64,000 bases of DNA from Agrobacterium leguminum (GCF_015704895.1 NZ_JADQWB010000004.1:186001-250000), one strand, 5' to 3'; positions 33,363 to 42,575 are shown, counted from the first letter of the stretch. The notes: generated by a model not told the origin, from the sequence alone. Made by a program: numbers and translations.

Positions 33363-33590
33363 TCACGGTCGTCCGGCAGCGGAAATGGACTCCGGTCCCG
33401 ACGGAAAATCAGTGTCTCCCTGGCGAATGACGCCGGACATGAACCGGAGCAAGACAGCGCGTGATTGACTTGCAAGCGCTCCTGACAGCGGTTTCATCCT
33501 CGCCGTGACATATCCGGCCTTATGAAGCATCTGGTTGAGAATACGATTGCTGCCGGAATTGAAATCGACGGCGTGAATGCTGGAAGACAT
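33363..33590 (-). CDS. small helical protein, paralog C
   Basis: This 75-aa third member of the family starts MSSSIHAVDFNSGSNRILNQ, then MLHKAGYVTARM and later LLRFMSGVIRQGDTDFP. The ribosome site GGAGGAC before ATG 33590 is the same as in paralogs A and B. It is shorter than they are, having lost the C-terminal extension. Unknown function. Confidence 0.68.
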   Translation of the reverse strand: MSSSIHAVDFNSGSNRILNQMLHKAGYVTARMKPLSGALASQSRAVLLRFMSGVIRQGDTDFPSGPESISAAGRP

Positions 33591-34071
33591 GGGTCCTCCT
33601 TTCAGATTGCGGGCACGGGCATTAAAGCCCAAAGCGACAGCGCCCGTTTTAATGGCTGCCGAAGGCATGATGATGAGGCCGACCCGCCTGTTTGGCAATC
33701 CTTCAATTAAGGTCATATAGGGGCGGGGTAGCTTCGACGTCCGACGCGTACAGAGATTTGCGCTCTGTAAAACCATTAACATCAACCAAGGAGGGCTAAT
33801 TTTGAACGTTCATCGATACATGCGATCTTCGCTTCGGAGGAGTGAAGGAGTATCGACATAAAGCTGCACTGCCGCCTAAAGCTGCTGGCCCGGTGGGAAT
33901 GCAGCTTTCCCGCCGCGGTCGCCCGAAACATGCCTGTTAATTTCCGATCCCTTAAAAAAAGACTGCTTTAGTGAGCATGTAATCGCTATGCTAACGTTCC
34001 GAACTGGGGGCGCAAATCCGTCGCTTGATAAGAGAACCTGACTGCCCACAAAATACCGCGATGACGGCTCG

Positions 34072-34091
34072 CATCAGGGTATACCCTGATG
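34072..34091. promoter_or_regulatory. 20-bp palindrome upstream of the serine recombinase gene
   Basis: CATCAGGGTATACCCTGATG is a perfect palindrome. Serine recombinases bind dyads in their res or inv sites close to their own gene, so this may be a recombination half-site or an operator. Confidence 0.5.
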
Positions 34092-34161
34092 TGACACTCA
34101 GCGGGTTATACTTGCGAACGTAACATCGGGGTTGACATCGACTATTTGTGACAGGGTAGCG

Positions 34162-34178
34162 TCAAGCTTAAAGCTTGA
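34162..34178. promoter_or_regulatory. 17-bp palindrome overlapping the recombinase leader
   Basis: TCAAGCTT-A-AAGCTTGA is a perfect 8-bp dyad around one base, 8 bp before the start codon at 34187. It could be an autoregulatory binding site of the recombinase, or an accessory res subsite. Confidence 0.5.
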
Positions 34179-34186
34179 GGTGACAT

Positions 34187-34735
34187 ATGGCACGAATTGG
34201 GTATGCGCGCGTCAGCACGCTCGATCAGGATTTAGAGATTCAGCAACAGCGGCTTGTAGCCGAAGGCTGCCAAATCATTCGGTGCGAAAAGGTTTCCGGT
34301 GCAAGCCGTCAAGGCCGAACCGAGTTAGCGACCATTATAGAATTTTTGCGCAAAGGAGACGAATTAATCGTAACGAGACTAGACCGCCTCGGACGCGACA
34401 CACGCGACGTCTTAAATATTGTTCACGATTGCGAACAGCGCGGTGCCCACGTCACTGTCCTTGAACCAAATGTTTCCACCAAGGGGGAAATGGGCAAAGT
34501 AATTCTGACTGTTCTCGGGATGGTCGCCCAAATGGAGCGGCGGTTCATAAAGGAACGTCAGCGCGAAGGTATCGAACGTGCGAAAAGGCTTGGCGTGTAT
34601 CAAGGCGGAAAAATACGCATTGACCCCCAACTCGTCCACGAACTCCGCGCTCGGGGAGTGGGAGTCACCAAAATAGCCCAGGAAATGCGTTGCTCCCGAA
34701 TGCAAGTATACCGGATACTAAACAGAGCCAATTAA
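34187..34735 (+). CDS. serine recombinase (resolvase/invertase family)
   Basis: This 182-aa site-specific recombinase starts MARIGYARVSTLDQ, with the catalytic Ser at residue 10. The conserved TRLDRLGRDTRDV block supplies active-site Arg residues, and the C-terminal end (GVTKIAQEMRCSRMQVYRIL) is the HTH that reads the site. Small recombinases of this size resolve cointegrates or invert segments. Two palindromes upstream could be its sites. GAGGTGA is the ribosome site. Confidence 0.95.
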   Translation: MARIGYARVSTLDQDLEIQQQRLVAEGCQIIRCEKVSGASRQGRTELATIIEFLRKGDELIVTRLDRLGRDTRDVLNIVHDCEQRGAHVTVLEPNVSTKGEMGKVILTVLGMVAQMERRFIKERQREGIERAKRLGVYQGGKIRIDPQLVHELRARGVGVTKIAQEMRCSRMQVYRILNRAN

Positions 34736-34854
34736 ATTTGATTTTAGCGCCTACGTCTGCTCCAGGCTGCCTTGCAGGCCAAAGCCATTTCTCTAGTTTT
34801 CTGGCGTTCATTTATCCAAACTCAGCGAATTAATTGCCTAAAACCAGCTAGCTT

Positions 34855-35595
34855 TCACCATAAAAAAAGATGGCCCATTCTATCAAGCCTTCTTAAACGA
34901 TCTTCGTAGTCCGGCATGATCGTTTCCAACGACCGCCAAAATCGCCGTGAATGATTGTGCTCAAGAACGTGACAAGCCTCGTGTGCAATAACGTAGTCGA
35001 CCAGCGGCATCGGAGCCATCACCAAGCGCCAGTTGAGGCGGATGCGTCCCCGTGAATCGCAACTTCCCCAGCGCTTGGACTGGTCAACGACTTTGACGGG
35101 TGGTGTCGGAATGCCAAGCGTTTCTGCGATCATTCGCGCACGGGCAGGAAAATGCAGGATCGCATGGGCTCGATACCAGTGCCTGAGACCACTGCGAACA
35201 GCGGCACGCTGGACCGATGCATGTCCACTCGGCAGCACCGGCGCGATAAGTGTTGAACCTCTCGCGGCAATCCGGGTCGTGACGGCGGTTTCGTCAGGAA
35301 TGAGCTTCAAGCGATACTGGCGGCCGAGATAGTGGAAGGTCTCGCCACTCACAAATTCCTTTGTAACCGGCTGCCCGCCAAGTTCGCGGTACGCCGCCTG
35401 TTTGCGAAGTAGCCAAGCGCCTTTCTTGCTAACGATTCCAAGGACGCGATCATCATCCAAGTCTGAGGGTGCGAGGACGCGCACTCCATCGAAGCCAACC
35501 GATATCGCCACAGTTTTCCGGCGCGCTGTCCTCTCGATCAGAAATGCGAACGTTTCACCACCAAAGACAATGGAATGCTTAGCGGCGTCTGTCAC
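34855..35595 (-). CDS. YgjP/SprT-like zinc metallopeptidase linked to type I RM
   Basis: This 246-aa protein of the YgjP (DUF45, M48-like) family has the zinc motif HEACHVLEHNHSRRFW (HExxH plus a further His) near residue 203, preceded by the family block RWGSCDSRGRIRLNWRLVMAP. Homologues are often found directly after hsdR. Its start overlaps the hsdR stop by four bases (ATGA), so it is translated with the RM operon and probably processes or regulates a restriction component, perhaps by proteolysis. Direct evidence of that is lacking. Confidence 0.9.
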   Translation of the reverse strand: MTDAAKHSIVFGGETFAFLIERTARRKTVAISVGFDGVRVLAPSDLDDDRVLGIVSKKGAWLLRKQAAYRELGGQPVTKEFVSGETFHYLGRQYRLKLIPDETAVTTRIAARGSTLIAPVLPSGHASVQRAAVRSGLRHWYRAHAILHFPARARMIAETLGIPTPPVKVVDQSKRWGSCDSRGRIRLNWRLVMAPMPLVDYVIAHEACHVLEHNHSRRFWRSLETIMPDYEDRLRRLDRMGHLFLW

Positions 35596-38561
35596 TCCAC
35601 ATACCTCGCGCGGGCGACATCCATAATCTTCGCCGTCGTGGCTTCGACCTTGTGCGCGTCCAATCCTAAACTACGTAACTGCTCCTTGATAGATCGGCGC
35701 ATCTGCCGCTGCACGTCCTCCTTATGATGCCAATCAACGACGTCGGTATATTCTTCGAGCGCCTTGGTGATATTGGCAGCGCTCCGACAGCGTTCGGCCT
35801 CGGGCAGATAGGTGTCAATGAAGGGCAGGATGGCGGCAGCCGTTCCAGTGAGGCCATCGCTCCTGCCTCCCGCGCGTGAGCGAATATCTGCGGCTTGCCC
35901 CACCATTGCTTCAAGCTGGGTCAAGGCGCTCGCTGCGGACACACGAGCTTCTCGCCTGTCGTTAACGATCCGTTCCAACTGCTCCCAAAGCGAGGCGTAA
36001 GCCGTAGGATTTTCGTCCCGGTGGACGTGGATTTCTTGGCGGATGGCGTGCTCGATCTCGGCAGCCTTGGCATCGCTCGACCGTAGGCTTTCAAGATGTG
36101 GCCGGAAGGCAGGGTCGAGAATATCGAACTTCACCAGCAACTGCTCGACACCCGTTACCGAGAGGTGGCTGGTGATGATCTCGCCCACCTTCGCACCGTA
36201 GTCCTTGGGGTCAAACGGTTCCTCATGATAGGCGCGACGGGCGAGGACGCGAATCCGCGATAGCCACTTCAAGTCGGACGGATAGGGTTCGTCCAATGCC
36301 TTGGGGGCAGGCAAGACCATGTCCATGGCCTCTGCAAAACGTAGGAAGTCGAGTTCGAATTTGGCGCGTATGTCATCCGGACGCAGCAGTTCAACGCAAT
36401 CGTTATCGTCCTGACGGCTAAGGCCTTCGAAGAGCCGGATGGCTGCTCTGTGCCGACTTTCAAGAAGCTGAATTTTCTCAGACAGCGAACGGAGCGCACT
36501 GGCTATGCCATCCTCGTCGGAGAACATATCCAAGGCATCTGCGATGCGTCGGTTATCTCCCCAATAGTCCACTACCAGTCCATAGGTTTTGCCGTCAGCG
36601 GTACGGTTCACGCGGGCGATGGCCTGCAAAAGCGTATGCTCGCGCAGCGGCGCATCAAGGTACAGAACCTGCTCCACGGGCGCGTCGAAGCCAGTCAGCA
36701 GCATGTCGCACACGACCAGAATTTTCAGCGGATCGTCGCGCTTCTTGAACCGGCTTATCAAGGTGTCGCGTTCGCGCTTAGACAGGTGATGGGCTTGCAA
36801 CCGGGCGCTGTCATTATTCGATGCGGACATAATGAGCGCACATTCCGGCGCGCCCAGCCTCCGCAACGATTCGACATAAGTAACCGCTATGTCTCTATTG
36901 GCAGCCACGATCTGTGCCTTGAACCCATTTGGCTCAATCGTGCTCCGGTAGTGTTCTAGTATGTCTTTGGCGACTACCTCGATCCGGGCGGGCGCTCCAG
37001 CTAGTTTCTCCTGAAGCGCGGTGCCGCGTCTGAGTTTCGCAATCTCGTCTTCGGATAGTTCCGGAAATGCTGCTCGAATTTCTCTTTCGAAATCGCGTCC
37101 ATCGATCCTAATGCGGGCATCGCGCATCTCGTAATAGATCGGGACGGTCGCTCCATCCTTCACAGCTTGGTCGATCAGGTAGCGGTGTAGATAATCGCCG
37201 AAGACCTCGCGGGTGCTGCGGTCCTTCTTGTCGATGGGCGTGCCGGTGAAGGCGACCATGCAAGCATTGGGCAGTCCTGCGCGCATACGGGCGGCAAGCG
37301 CGCCATATTGCGTCCGATGCGCTTCATCGACCATCACGAAGACGTTCCGCGCCTTGGAGATTACTGATGAGTGTTTCGGCACGGCGCTGTGAAACTTATG
37401 GACGGTCGTCAGAACTGTCGTTCCAGCACCGCCCGACAGAGCCTTCCGCAGCCCATCTCCGCTTTCTGCCTGTATGGGGTTCGCAAATCCTGAACGCTGG
37501 AATTGCGCGGTGATCTGATCATCAAGATCGGTTCTATCCGTGACGATGACAATCGTCGGATTTTCAGCTTCGGGAAGGCGGCGCAACTTAGTCGCGAGAA
37601 ACACCATCGTCAGCGATTTACCGGAGCCTTGTGTATGGTGAATGACCCCGCCACGGCGCTGCGGATTGGGTGCGGTCCGGATACGCTCAATCGCCTTTCC
37701 AACGGCAACGAACTGCTGATAGCGAGCCAGCTTCTTGATACGCCGCCCGTCAATGGTCTCGAACATCACAAAGTTTCGGATGAGATCGAGCAGATTGGCC
37801 GGGGCGAGAAGCCCGGCGAGCAAGACGTCTTGTCCGGTTGGTGTTCGGCCCAATTGGGCCGCGAGCGCATCAAGGGTGAGCGGATAGGGGTCTTTCCACT
37901 CAGCCCATTGCCGAGCAGGCGTCAGCGTCGTGCCGTACTTCGCTACATCGCGCGCCACTGCAATGGAAATCTGCGCCGTCTCGAATAGGCGGGGAGCGCC
38001 AAGCCCGGCGAACTCATCCCGGCTTTCGTAACGACGGAACTGGCGGATCGCATCACCCATCGGGTCGGCCAGTGACGGCGATTTACATTCGATGGCCGCG
38101 AGCGGGAGACCGTTCACGTAAACGACGATATCGGGGATGATGTCCTGACGAGCGCCCTTGATGGCGACTTGGCGGGCGAACTCGAACGTATTGGCGAATG
38201 GATCATCGAAATCGAAGAACTGCACATTGCGGTCCTGTCGTCTGCCGCCTTCCGTATGGGGGGCCGTGACGCCGTAGGTGAGGGCCGTATAGGCGCTCTC
38301 ATTAGCCGCCATCACATCGACGGCGGTAACGCGCGTGACTGCGGCAACAGCTCGGCGAACGTCGTCATCACCAAGCCACGGATTAAGGCGCTTCAGGCAT
38401 TCCGCAAGGCGAACCGTCAGAACCGGTTCTGTAGCCAGACCATCTCGCAACCGTCGCACGTCTTCTGCTGACAAGGGCTTATAGTCGAACAACACCCGCA
38501 GCAGGTCCGTCGCCGGCTCCTCTACCCATTCGCGCTCAAGCTGTTCATTGGTCTCGTTCAT
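35592..38561 (-). CDS. hsdR: type I restriction enzyme R subunit
   Basis: This 989-aa restriction and translocation subunit has an N-terminal nuclease domain with the PD-(D/E)xK site IVVYVNGLPLAAIECKS (ExK at 158-160). A superfamily 2 helicase follows with Walker A HHTQGSGKSLT (309-318), DEAH at 412-415 and motif III-like CMVAFTGTP. The C-terminal region binds the methylase complex. It overlaps hsdS by 4 bp and the metallopeptidase by 4 bp. It appears intact and of usual length. Confidence 0.96.
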   Translation of the reverse strand: MNETNEQLEREWVEEPATDLLRVLFDYKPLSAEDVRRLRDGLATEPVLTVRLAECLKRLNPWLGDDDVRRAVAAVTRVTAVDVMAANESAYTALTYGVTAPHTEGGRRQDRNVQFFDFDDPFANTFEFARQVAIKGARQDIIPDIVVYVNGLPLAAIECKSPSLADPMGDAIRQFRRYESRDEFAGLGAPRLFETAQISIAVARDVAKYGTTLTPARQWAEWKDPYPLTLDALAAQLGRTPTGQDVLLAGLLAPANLLDLIRNFVMFETIDGRRIKKLARYQQFVAVGKAIERIRTAPNPQRRGGVIHHTQGSGKSLTMVFLATKLRRLPEAENPTIVIVTDRTDLDDQITAQFQRSGFANPIQAESGDGLRKALSGGAGTTVLTTVHKFHSAVPKHSSVISKARNVFVMVDEAHRTQYGALAARMRAGLPNACMVAFTGTPIDKKDRSTREVFGDYLHRYLIDQAVKDGATVPIYYEMRDARIRIDGRDFEREIRAAFPELSEDEIAKLRRGTALQEKLAGAPARIEVVAKDILEHYRSTIEPNGFKAQIVAANRDIAVTYVESLRRLGAPECALIMSASNNDSARLQAHHLSKRERDTLISRFKKRDDPLKILVVCDMLLTGFDAPVEQVLYLDAPLREHTLLQAIARVNRTADGKTYGLVVDYWGDNRRIADALDMFSDEDGIASALRSLSEKIQLLESRHRAAIRLFEGLSRQDDNDCVELLRPDDIRAKFELDFLRFAEAMDMVLPAPKALDEPYPSDLKWLSRIRVLARRAYHEEPFDPKDYGAKVGEIITSHLSVTGVEQLLVKFDILDPAFRPHLESLRSSDAKAAEIEHAIRQEIHVHRDENPTAYASLWEQLERIVNDRREARVSAASALTQLEAMVGQAADIRSRAGGRSDGLTGTAAAILPFIDTYLPEAERCRSAANITKALEEYTDVVDWHHKEDVQRQMRRSIKEQLRSLGLDAHKVEATTAKIMDVARARYVE

Positions 38562-39865
38562 GCCGCTTGCCCAGCTTTGTTACGATGCCGCCCGATGATG
38601 CTTTCTGGGAGGCGAATGCGCCCTGAGAGCAGTTCCTGAGCTAGTGCATCCCGGTTTTGGGCCAGCACCTTGCGGGTCTCACGTTCTTTCGCGATCCGCA
38701 TGTCAAATGCTTCGCCGACGTCCGCGATCTTTTGCTGCTCGGTCGCCGATGGCAGCAAGATCTGGAGCTTCTTGAAGACCGGCATGTAGATGGTCTGGTG
38801 AGTACTACCTTCTTGGAGGCGATCCCACTCGCGTTCCATGTGGCGGAAAACCTGAACGAGGTAGGCCGGTACAAGAGTTGGCCCACAGACCCAATTTGCA
38901 AAGTCCTGGCTGGTCGCCATAGGGCGCTTCATGCGCGAGGCCTTGCCTACCGTTGCCGTACGAGAAAACACCACGGTATCCTTGGGCAGAATGCGCGCTG
39001 AGGAATTTTCTATGCCCTTTGGGGTGACGCATTCGGCAGTTTGATCGACTTCGAGCGCGTCGAGAGCCTCGGTGTCGGCGAGCGACAACCATGAGATTTC
39101 ACCGTTCCAATATTCTGCCTTGTCTCGGCTTGGTGTGTGTCCGCTTTCGAGCTTGGCTACCTTCGCCAGTGTCACCAGTTCCCAATCTGCCGGGATATGC
39201 GTGACACTTTCGGCCACTCGCCCAAGGATCCAGCGCGTCGGTAAAGGCTTCATCGGTGCCTTTTCGCGCCGAATTCCACGCGTAAGCAATTCGCGCATGG
39301 TGGCGTACTTGGCGTCAACCAGCGCCGCAACCAGCGCATCTGTTTGGGCTATAGTTGCCTCTAGCGCATCCATGACTTCTGCAATTGCGCGCTGCTCGAG
39401 AAGCGGTGGAACGGCAATTTGGCAACGGAAAAAATCTTCGGCGGGTAGATTTAAGAGGCCGTCGTTTCGAACACCTGAGTTGATTGCCCGCGCCAGTTCT
39501 CTGTTAAGGACGCCATTTTGAAAGGCGTGGGCGGCATAGCCAGCGTCGATGTCGTTTGCGAGGGAGAAGCAATAATATACGAACGGAATTACAGCACTAT
39601 CAACGTCCAGTTTAAATATACATCCCTGTGGGGCTGTTTGAGAATTTCCTTTATTGTAAGCAAACTCTCCTCTTTTCAGCAGAATGTAACGCTCCGCGCT
39701 TTGCCCTGCCATATCGCGACTATATTTTTCGGACTGAAGCATAAAGCCACGCTTGGCAGAAATGGTCATTACTGGATGACCAGCACCGTCATTCTTGCGA
39801 GTTATGCGTTTGGTAATGTCCGAGAGCCGCCGAACCTCCCAGTCGGAAGGGCGGTTATCCCACAT
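38558..39865 (-). CDS. hsdS: type I RM specificity subunit (two TRDs)
   Basis: This 435-aa specificity subunit decides which DNA sequence is methylated and cut. Two target-recognition domains are visible, each ended by a coiled spacer: residues about 1-190 (PPLLEQRAIAEVMDALEATI) and 215-420 (LLPSATEQQKIADVGEAFDM). It overlaps hsdM by 11 bp and hsdR by 4 bp. Full-length S subunits of this size recognise bipartite sequences. A further single-TRD protein precedes hsdM. Confidence 0.93.
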   Translation of the reverse strand: MWDNRPSDWEVRRLSDITKRITRKNDGAGHPVMTISAKRGFMLQSEKYSRDMAGQSAERYILLKRGEFAYNKGNSQTAPQGCIFKLDVDSAVIPFVYYCFSLANDIDAGYAAHAFQNGVLNRELARAINSGVRNDGLLNLPAEDFFRCQIAVPPLLEQRAIAEVMDALEATIAQTDALVAALVDAKYATMRELLTRGIRREKAPMKPLPTRWILGRVAESVTHIPADWELVTLAKVAKLESGHTPSRDKAEYWNGEISWLSLADTEALDALEVDQTAECVTPKGIENSSARILPKDTVVFSRTATVGKASRMKRPMATSQDFANWVCGPTLVPAYLVQVFRHMEREWDRLQEGSTHQTIYMPVFKKLQILLPSATEQQKIADVGEAFDMRIAKERETRKVLAQNRDALAQELLSGRIRLPESIIGRHRNKAGQAA

Positions 39866-41381
39866 AACCCATCTCCTTGAGCAGGTTGTTCATACGAGCC
39901 GCAGCATCGTCCCGAGTTCTTTCAGCATCCCAAAGCTTGGCAAGTTCAGCCTGCACATCGATAGGCTTTTCCGGCTCGAGCGTATCAATGTAACGGGAGA
40001 TATTGAGGTTGAAGTCGTTCTCTCCGATCTCCTTCAAGTCAACAACGCGACTGAAACGCTCTTCATCCGTCCATGCTTGGAAGGCACTGAAAATACGCGT
40101 GATGTTCTCTTCACCTAAGATATTTTTCTTCGGCTGAGATATGAATTCTTTCGCACCATTAATGAATAGCACCTTGCCCTTGCGCTCAGGTGCCTTCGCC
40201 TTGTTGAGGATCAAAACGGTCGCTGGAATGCCAGTACCCGCGAACAGGTTCTCGGGCAGGCCGATGATCGTCTCAAACAGATCGGCTTTCAGCATCGCCT
40301 CTCGAATGCGGCCGTCGCCCGAGCCGCGGAACAGCACACCATGAGGCATCACGACGCCGCACACACCCGTGGCGTTGAGTGTCGCCACCATGTGCTGAAC
40401 GAAGGCTAGGTCGCCCATGTTCTTAGGGGGAATACCATAGATGAACCGGTTATGGCCCTTTTTCTCGGTGTCGCCTGAAACGTCCTCCGCACCCCAGCTA
40501 TCCAGCGAGAATGGCGGGTTGGCGATGACGCGATCATAAAGGAACAGGTTGCCGTCCTGATCGAGCAGGCGCGGGTTACGGATCGTATCGCCCTTTTCAA
40601 TTCGCGCATCCCGCAGCCCGTGCAGCAGCAGGTTCATCTTGGCGATGGCCCATGTGCCAAGGTTCTTCTCTTGCCCGTGCAGCGTGATGTTGAGCGCTTC
40701 GCCCAGCCGCTTGCCTTCAAGTTTCGCCACATGCTCTGCAACCTGAACCAGCATGCCGCCTGAGCCGCAAGTGGGGTCGCTGATCCGCATGCCGGGCTTG
40801 GGGTCCAGCAGTTCGACAATCAGCCGCACAACGTGATGAGGAGTATAGAACTCACCACCCTTCTTGCCTGCGTCGTCCGCGAACTTGTCGATCAGGTATT
40901 CATATGCGCGACCAAGCATGTCCGGTTCGGACAGAGAGGCATTCGACAGGTCGATACGTGAGAAATGGTCGATCAGACGGGACAGTACGCCTTCGCGGTT
41001 CTTGGCATCGCCAAGCCGCGATTCGGAATTGAAGTCGATATTGGCCAGCACGCCTTCAATCGAGGGATTAGCGTCCTCAATCGCGGCGCATGCCTTGTTG
41101 AGGTGGTCGCCAATGCCTGTCGTCAGCTTTTTGATCGACGACCAGCGCGCACGTTCAACTAGAAAAAATTCATGCTCATCGGGGTCGCTGTAGGCGACAT
41201 CTTCCGGCAGACCCTGACGTATGGCTTCCTTAGCCTCTTCCTCGAAGCGATCAGACAGGCGCTTCAGAAACAGAAAGCCAAAGATGTAGATCTTATAGTC
41301 GGAACTATCGATGGAGCCGCGTAGGATGTCGGCGGATTTCCAGAGATGATTTTCGAGCTCCGAGCGGGTGAGTTTGGCCAT
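39855..41381 (-). CDS. hsdM: type I RM DNA adenine methylase subunit
   Basis: This 508-aa N6-adenine methyltransferase has an N-terminal HsdM_N helical part (LTRSELENHLWKSADILRGS), the SAM-binding motif SDPTCGSGGMLVQ near residue 205 and the catalytic motif VIANPPFSLDSW near 290. It methylates host DNA as M2S and forms the R2M2S restriction complex with HsdR. It is second in the operon, two bases after the single-TRD gene, and overlaps hsdS by 11 bp. Confidence 0.96.
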   Translation of the reverse strand: MAKLTRSELENHLWKSADILRGSIDSSDYKIYIFGFLFLKRLSDRFEEEAKEAIRQGLPEDVAYSDPDEHEFFLVERARWSSIKKLTTGIGDHLNKACAAIEDANPSIEGVLANIDFNSESRLGDAKNREGVLSRLIDHFSRIDLSNASLSEPDMLGRAYEYLIDKFADDAGKKGGEFYTPHHVVRLIVELLDPKPGMRISDPTCGSGGMLVQVAEHVAKLEGKRLGEALNITLHGQEKNLGTWAIAKMNLLLHGLRDARIEKGDTIRNPRLLDQDGNLFLYDRVIANPPFSLDSWGAEDVSGDTEKKGHNRFIYGIPPKNMGDLAFVQHMVATLNATGVCGVVMPHGVLFRGSGDGRIREAMLKADLFETIIGLPENLFAGTGIPATVLILNKAKAPERKGKVLFINGAKEFISQPKKNILGEENITRIFSAFQAWTDEERFSRVVDLKEIGENDFNLNISRYIDTLEPEKPIDVQAELAKLWDAERTRDDAAARMNNLLKEMGYVG

Positions 41382-41383
41382 GA

Positions 41384-42001
41384 TCAGTCTTTCTTCTTTG
41401 TTCCAAAAAGGCGCGTGTTTAGAACGCTACGCGCTAACGTGCGACGAGCAGTCGCAGCTCGAATGGCTGCTGAATAGGTCGCTAATGACGTACGTACGAA
41501 TTCGGAGATTAGGTCCTGTTCCTCAATCGGAGGCAAACTGATCTCAAGTTTTGCGAGATCTTTTGGCGACAATGACAAGAGAGTAGTCGCACCACGTTGG
41601 AGCACCTCGATCTTCGGACGGAAACCCTCACTAGAGAGAATTGCAAACAGCACCTCTCCGCGAACGGGTGGGGCGGGGCGCACAATAATGATATTGCCAC
41701 TCGCAATCGCCCCGGCTGTCTCAGCGCCAACGATGCCAAATTTCAGCACGGTTCCGCGGCCGGTGATTAAAACATCTCCCTCCTGCAACTGAAATGGTAG
41801 GGCGCGAGCCTCGGAGGGGAACGACATTATGTCGAGTTCCGACTTGGGTGTTACCAGCCCATCATCTAAGTGGCGAACGCCTACAACTGGAAAGGGGACC
41901 CCCTCCGCATTCTCGCTTCGCGAGGTGCTGGCGCCAGCGAACAGCTTGGCAACGTCACCAAGGCGAAGTACTCGTTGGCGTCTAATGTTTTCACTAATCA
42001 T
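41384..42001 (-). CDS. single-TRD specificity-like protein (half HsdS)
   Basis: This 205-aa protein has one target-recognition domain (LRLGDVAKLFAGASTS to IIIVRPA) and one conserved spacer (LAKLEISLPPIEEQDLISEF), so it is half of a normal HsdS. It is the first gene of the operon, with its own start at 42001, and is followed at once by hsdM. It could pair with itself to make a palindromic specificity, compete with the full HsdS for the methylase, or be a leftover of a truncated hsdS. The frame is intact, which argues against decay. Confidence 0.88.
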   Translation of the reverse strand: MISENIRRQRVLRLGDVAKLFAGASTSRSENAEGVPFPVVGVRHLDDGLVTPKSELDIMSFPSEARALPFQLQEGDVLITGRGTVLKFGIVGAETAGAIASGNIIIVRPAPPVRGEVLFAILSSEGFRPKIEVLQRGATTLLSLSPKDLAKLEISLPPIEEQDLISEFVRTSLATYSAAIRAATARRTLARSVLNTRLFGTKKKD

Positions 42002-42016
42002 GGCGCATGATGTGTC

Positions 42017-42075
42017 CGTATTTGCCTACGATGTCAAGAAGCTAAATACGCAACAATCTACCGTATTCTAATACG
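42017..42075. promoter_or_regulatory. CGTATT/AATACG element array in the hsd divergent promoter
   Basis: Four copies of one hexamer lie here: CGTATT at 42017-42022, AATACG at 42045-42050, CGTATT at 42062-42067 and AATACG at 42070-42075. The last two form the palindrome CGTATT-CT-AATACG. A TTGACA on each strand (42032-42037 read in reverse; 42102-42107 forward) shows likely -35 boxes for both directions. It resembles a controller binding site of an RM system. Confidence 0.6.
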
Positions 42076-42178
42076 ATTGCGAATATCTAGAAAATCAGCT
42101 GTTGACAACTCGAAAATCTCTGACATTCTGGCTCAATCGGATGCAGAGTCCGAGAGTTGGACCAAAACGGAGAAATAC

Positions 42179-42433
42179 ATGAAGACAAGAGCAAGGCCGA
42201 GCGGCCTTTCAATTTCGGAAAGCGACGCGTCCCTCATTAAGGGCATGATTGATCGTGGTGATCGCCACCACGACATCGCAGCTTTCTTTGGACTAAATCA
42301 GGGCAGGATTGCTGAGATCAAGGACGGAAGTCGGTTTCCAGATGTTGTCATTGCAAGCCCGGATGAGCTGCCACCTAAGGGGCCGTATCTGACTCCAAAG
42401 GTATCATGGATGGAAAACCGACTGGTCTCGTAA
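42179..42433 (+). CDS. small HTH protein facing the RM operon
   Basis: This 84-aa protein has a helix-turn-helix (IKGMIDRGDRHHDIAAFFGL followed by NQGRIAEIKDG) in its N-terminal half. I chose ATG 42179 (MKTRARPSGLSI) with GGAG before it. It is divergent from the RM operon and could be its controller. Proteins with this same HTH are common in rhizobial islands, so its target could also be elsewhere. Confidence 0.75.
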   Translation: MKTRARPSGLSISESDASLIKGMIDRGDRHHDIAAFFGLNQGRIAEIKDGSRFPDVVIASPDELPPKGPYLTPKVSWMENRLVS

Positions 42434-42575
42434 ACCAGCCGACTTCCGAATACCCGGGGCCGAAGCCCGCTAGGACGTCCTAAGCAAACGAATCGTAGCG
42501 GTCCCCTCCTTAAAAATCAATAACCCGGATGCTTCGGCCGGGTTAGATTCTCGCCCCAAGGAGGGCAATCAAACA

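Larger units (their letters stand above)
33591..34186. promoter_or_regulatory. 596-bp gap before the recombinase gene
   Basis: No well-supported gene is present. At about 33797 an AAGGAGGG site precedes a TTG-started reading of only 19 codons, possibly a leader peptide or a gene remnant. The right end contains two palindromes described separately. Confidence 0.4.

Noticed and set aside
33235..33468. 77-codon plus-strand frame upstream of cspA
   Set aside because: No ribosome site; overlaps the expected csp leader and paralog C.
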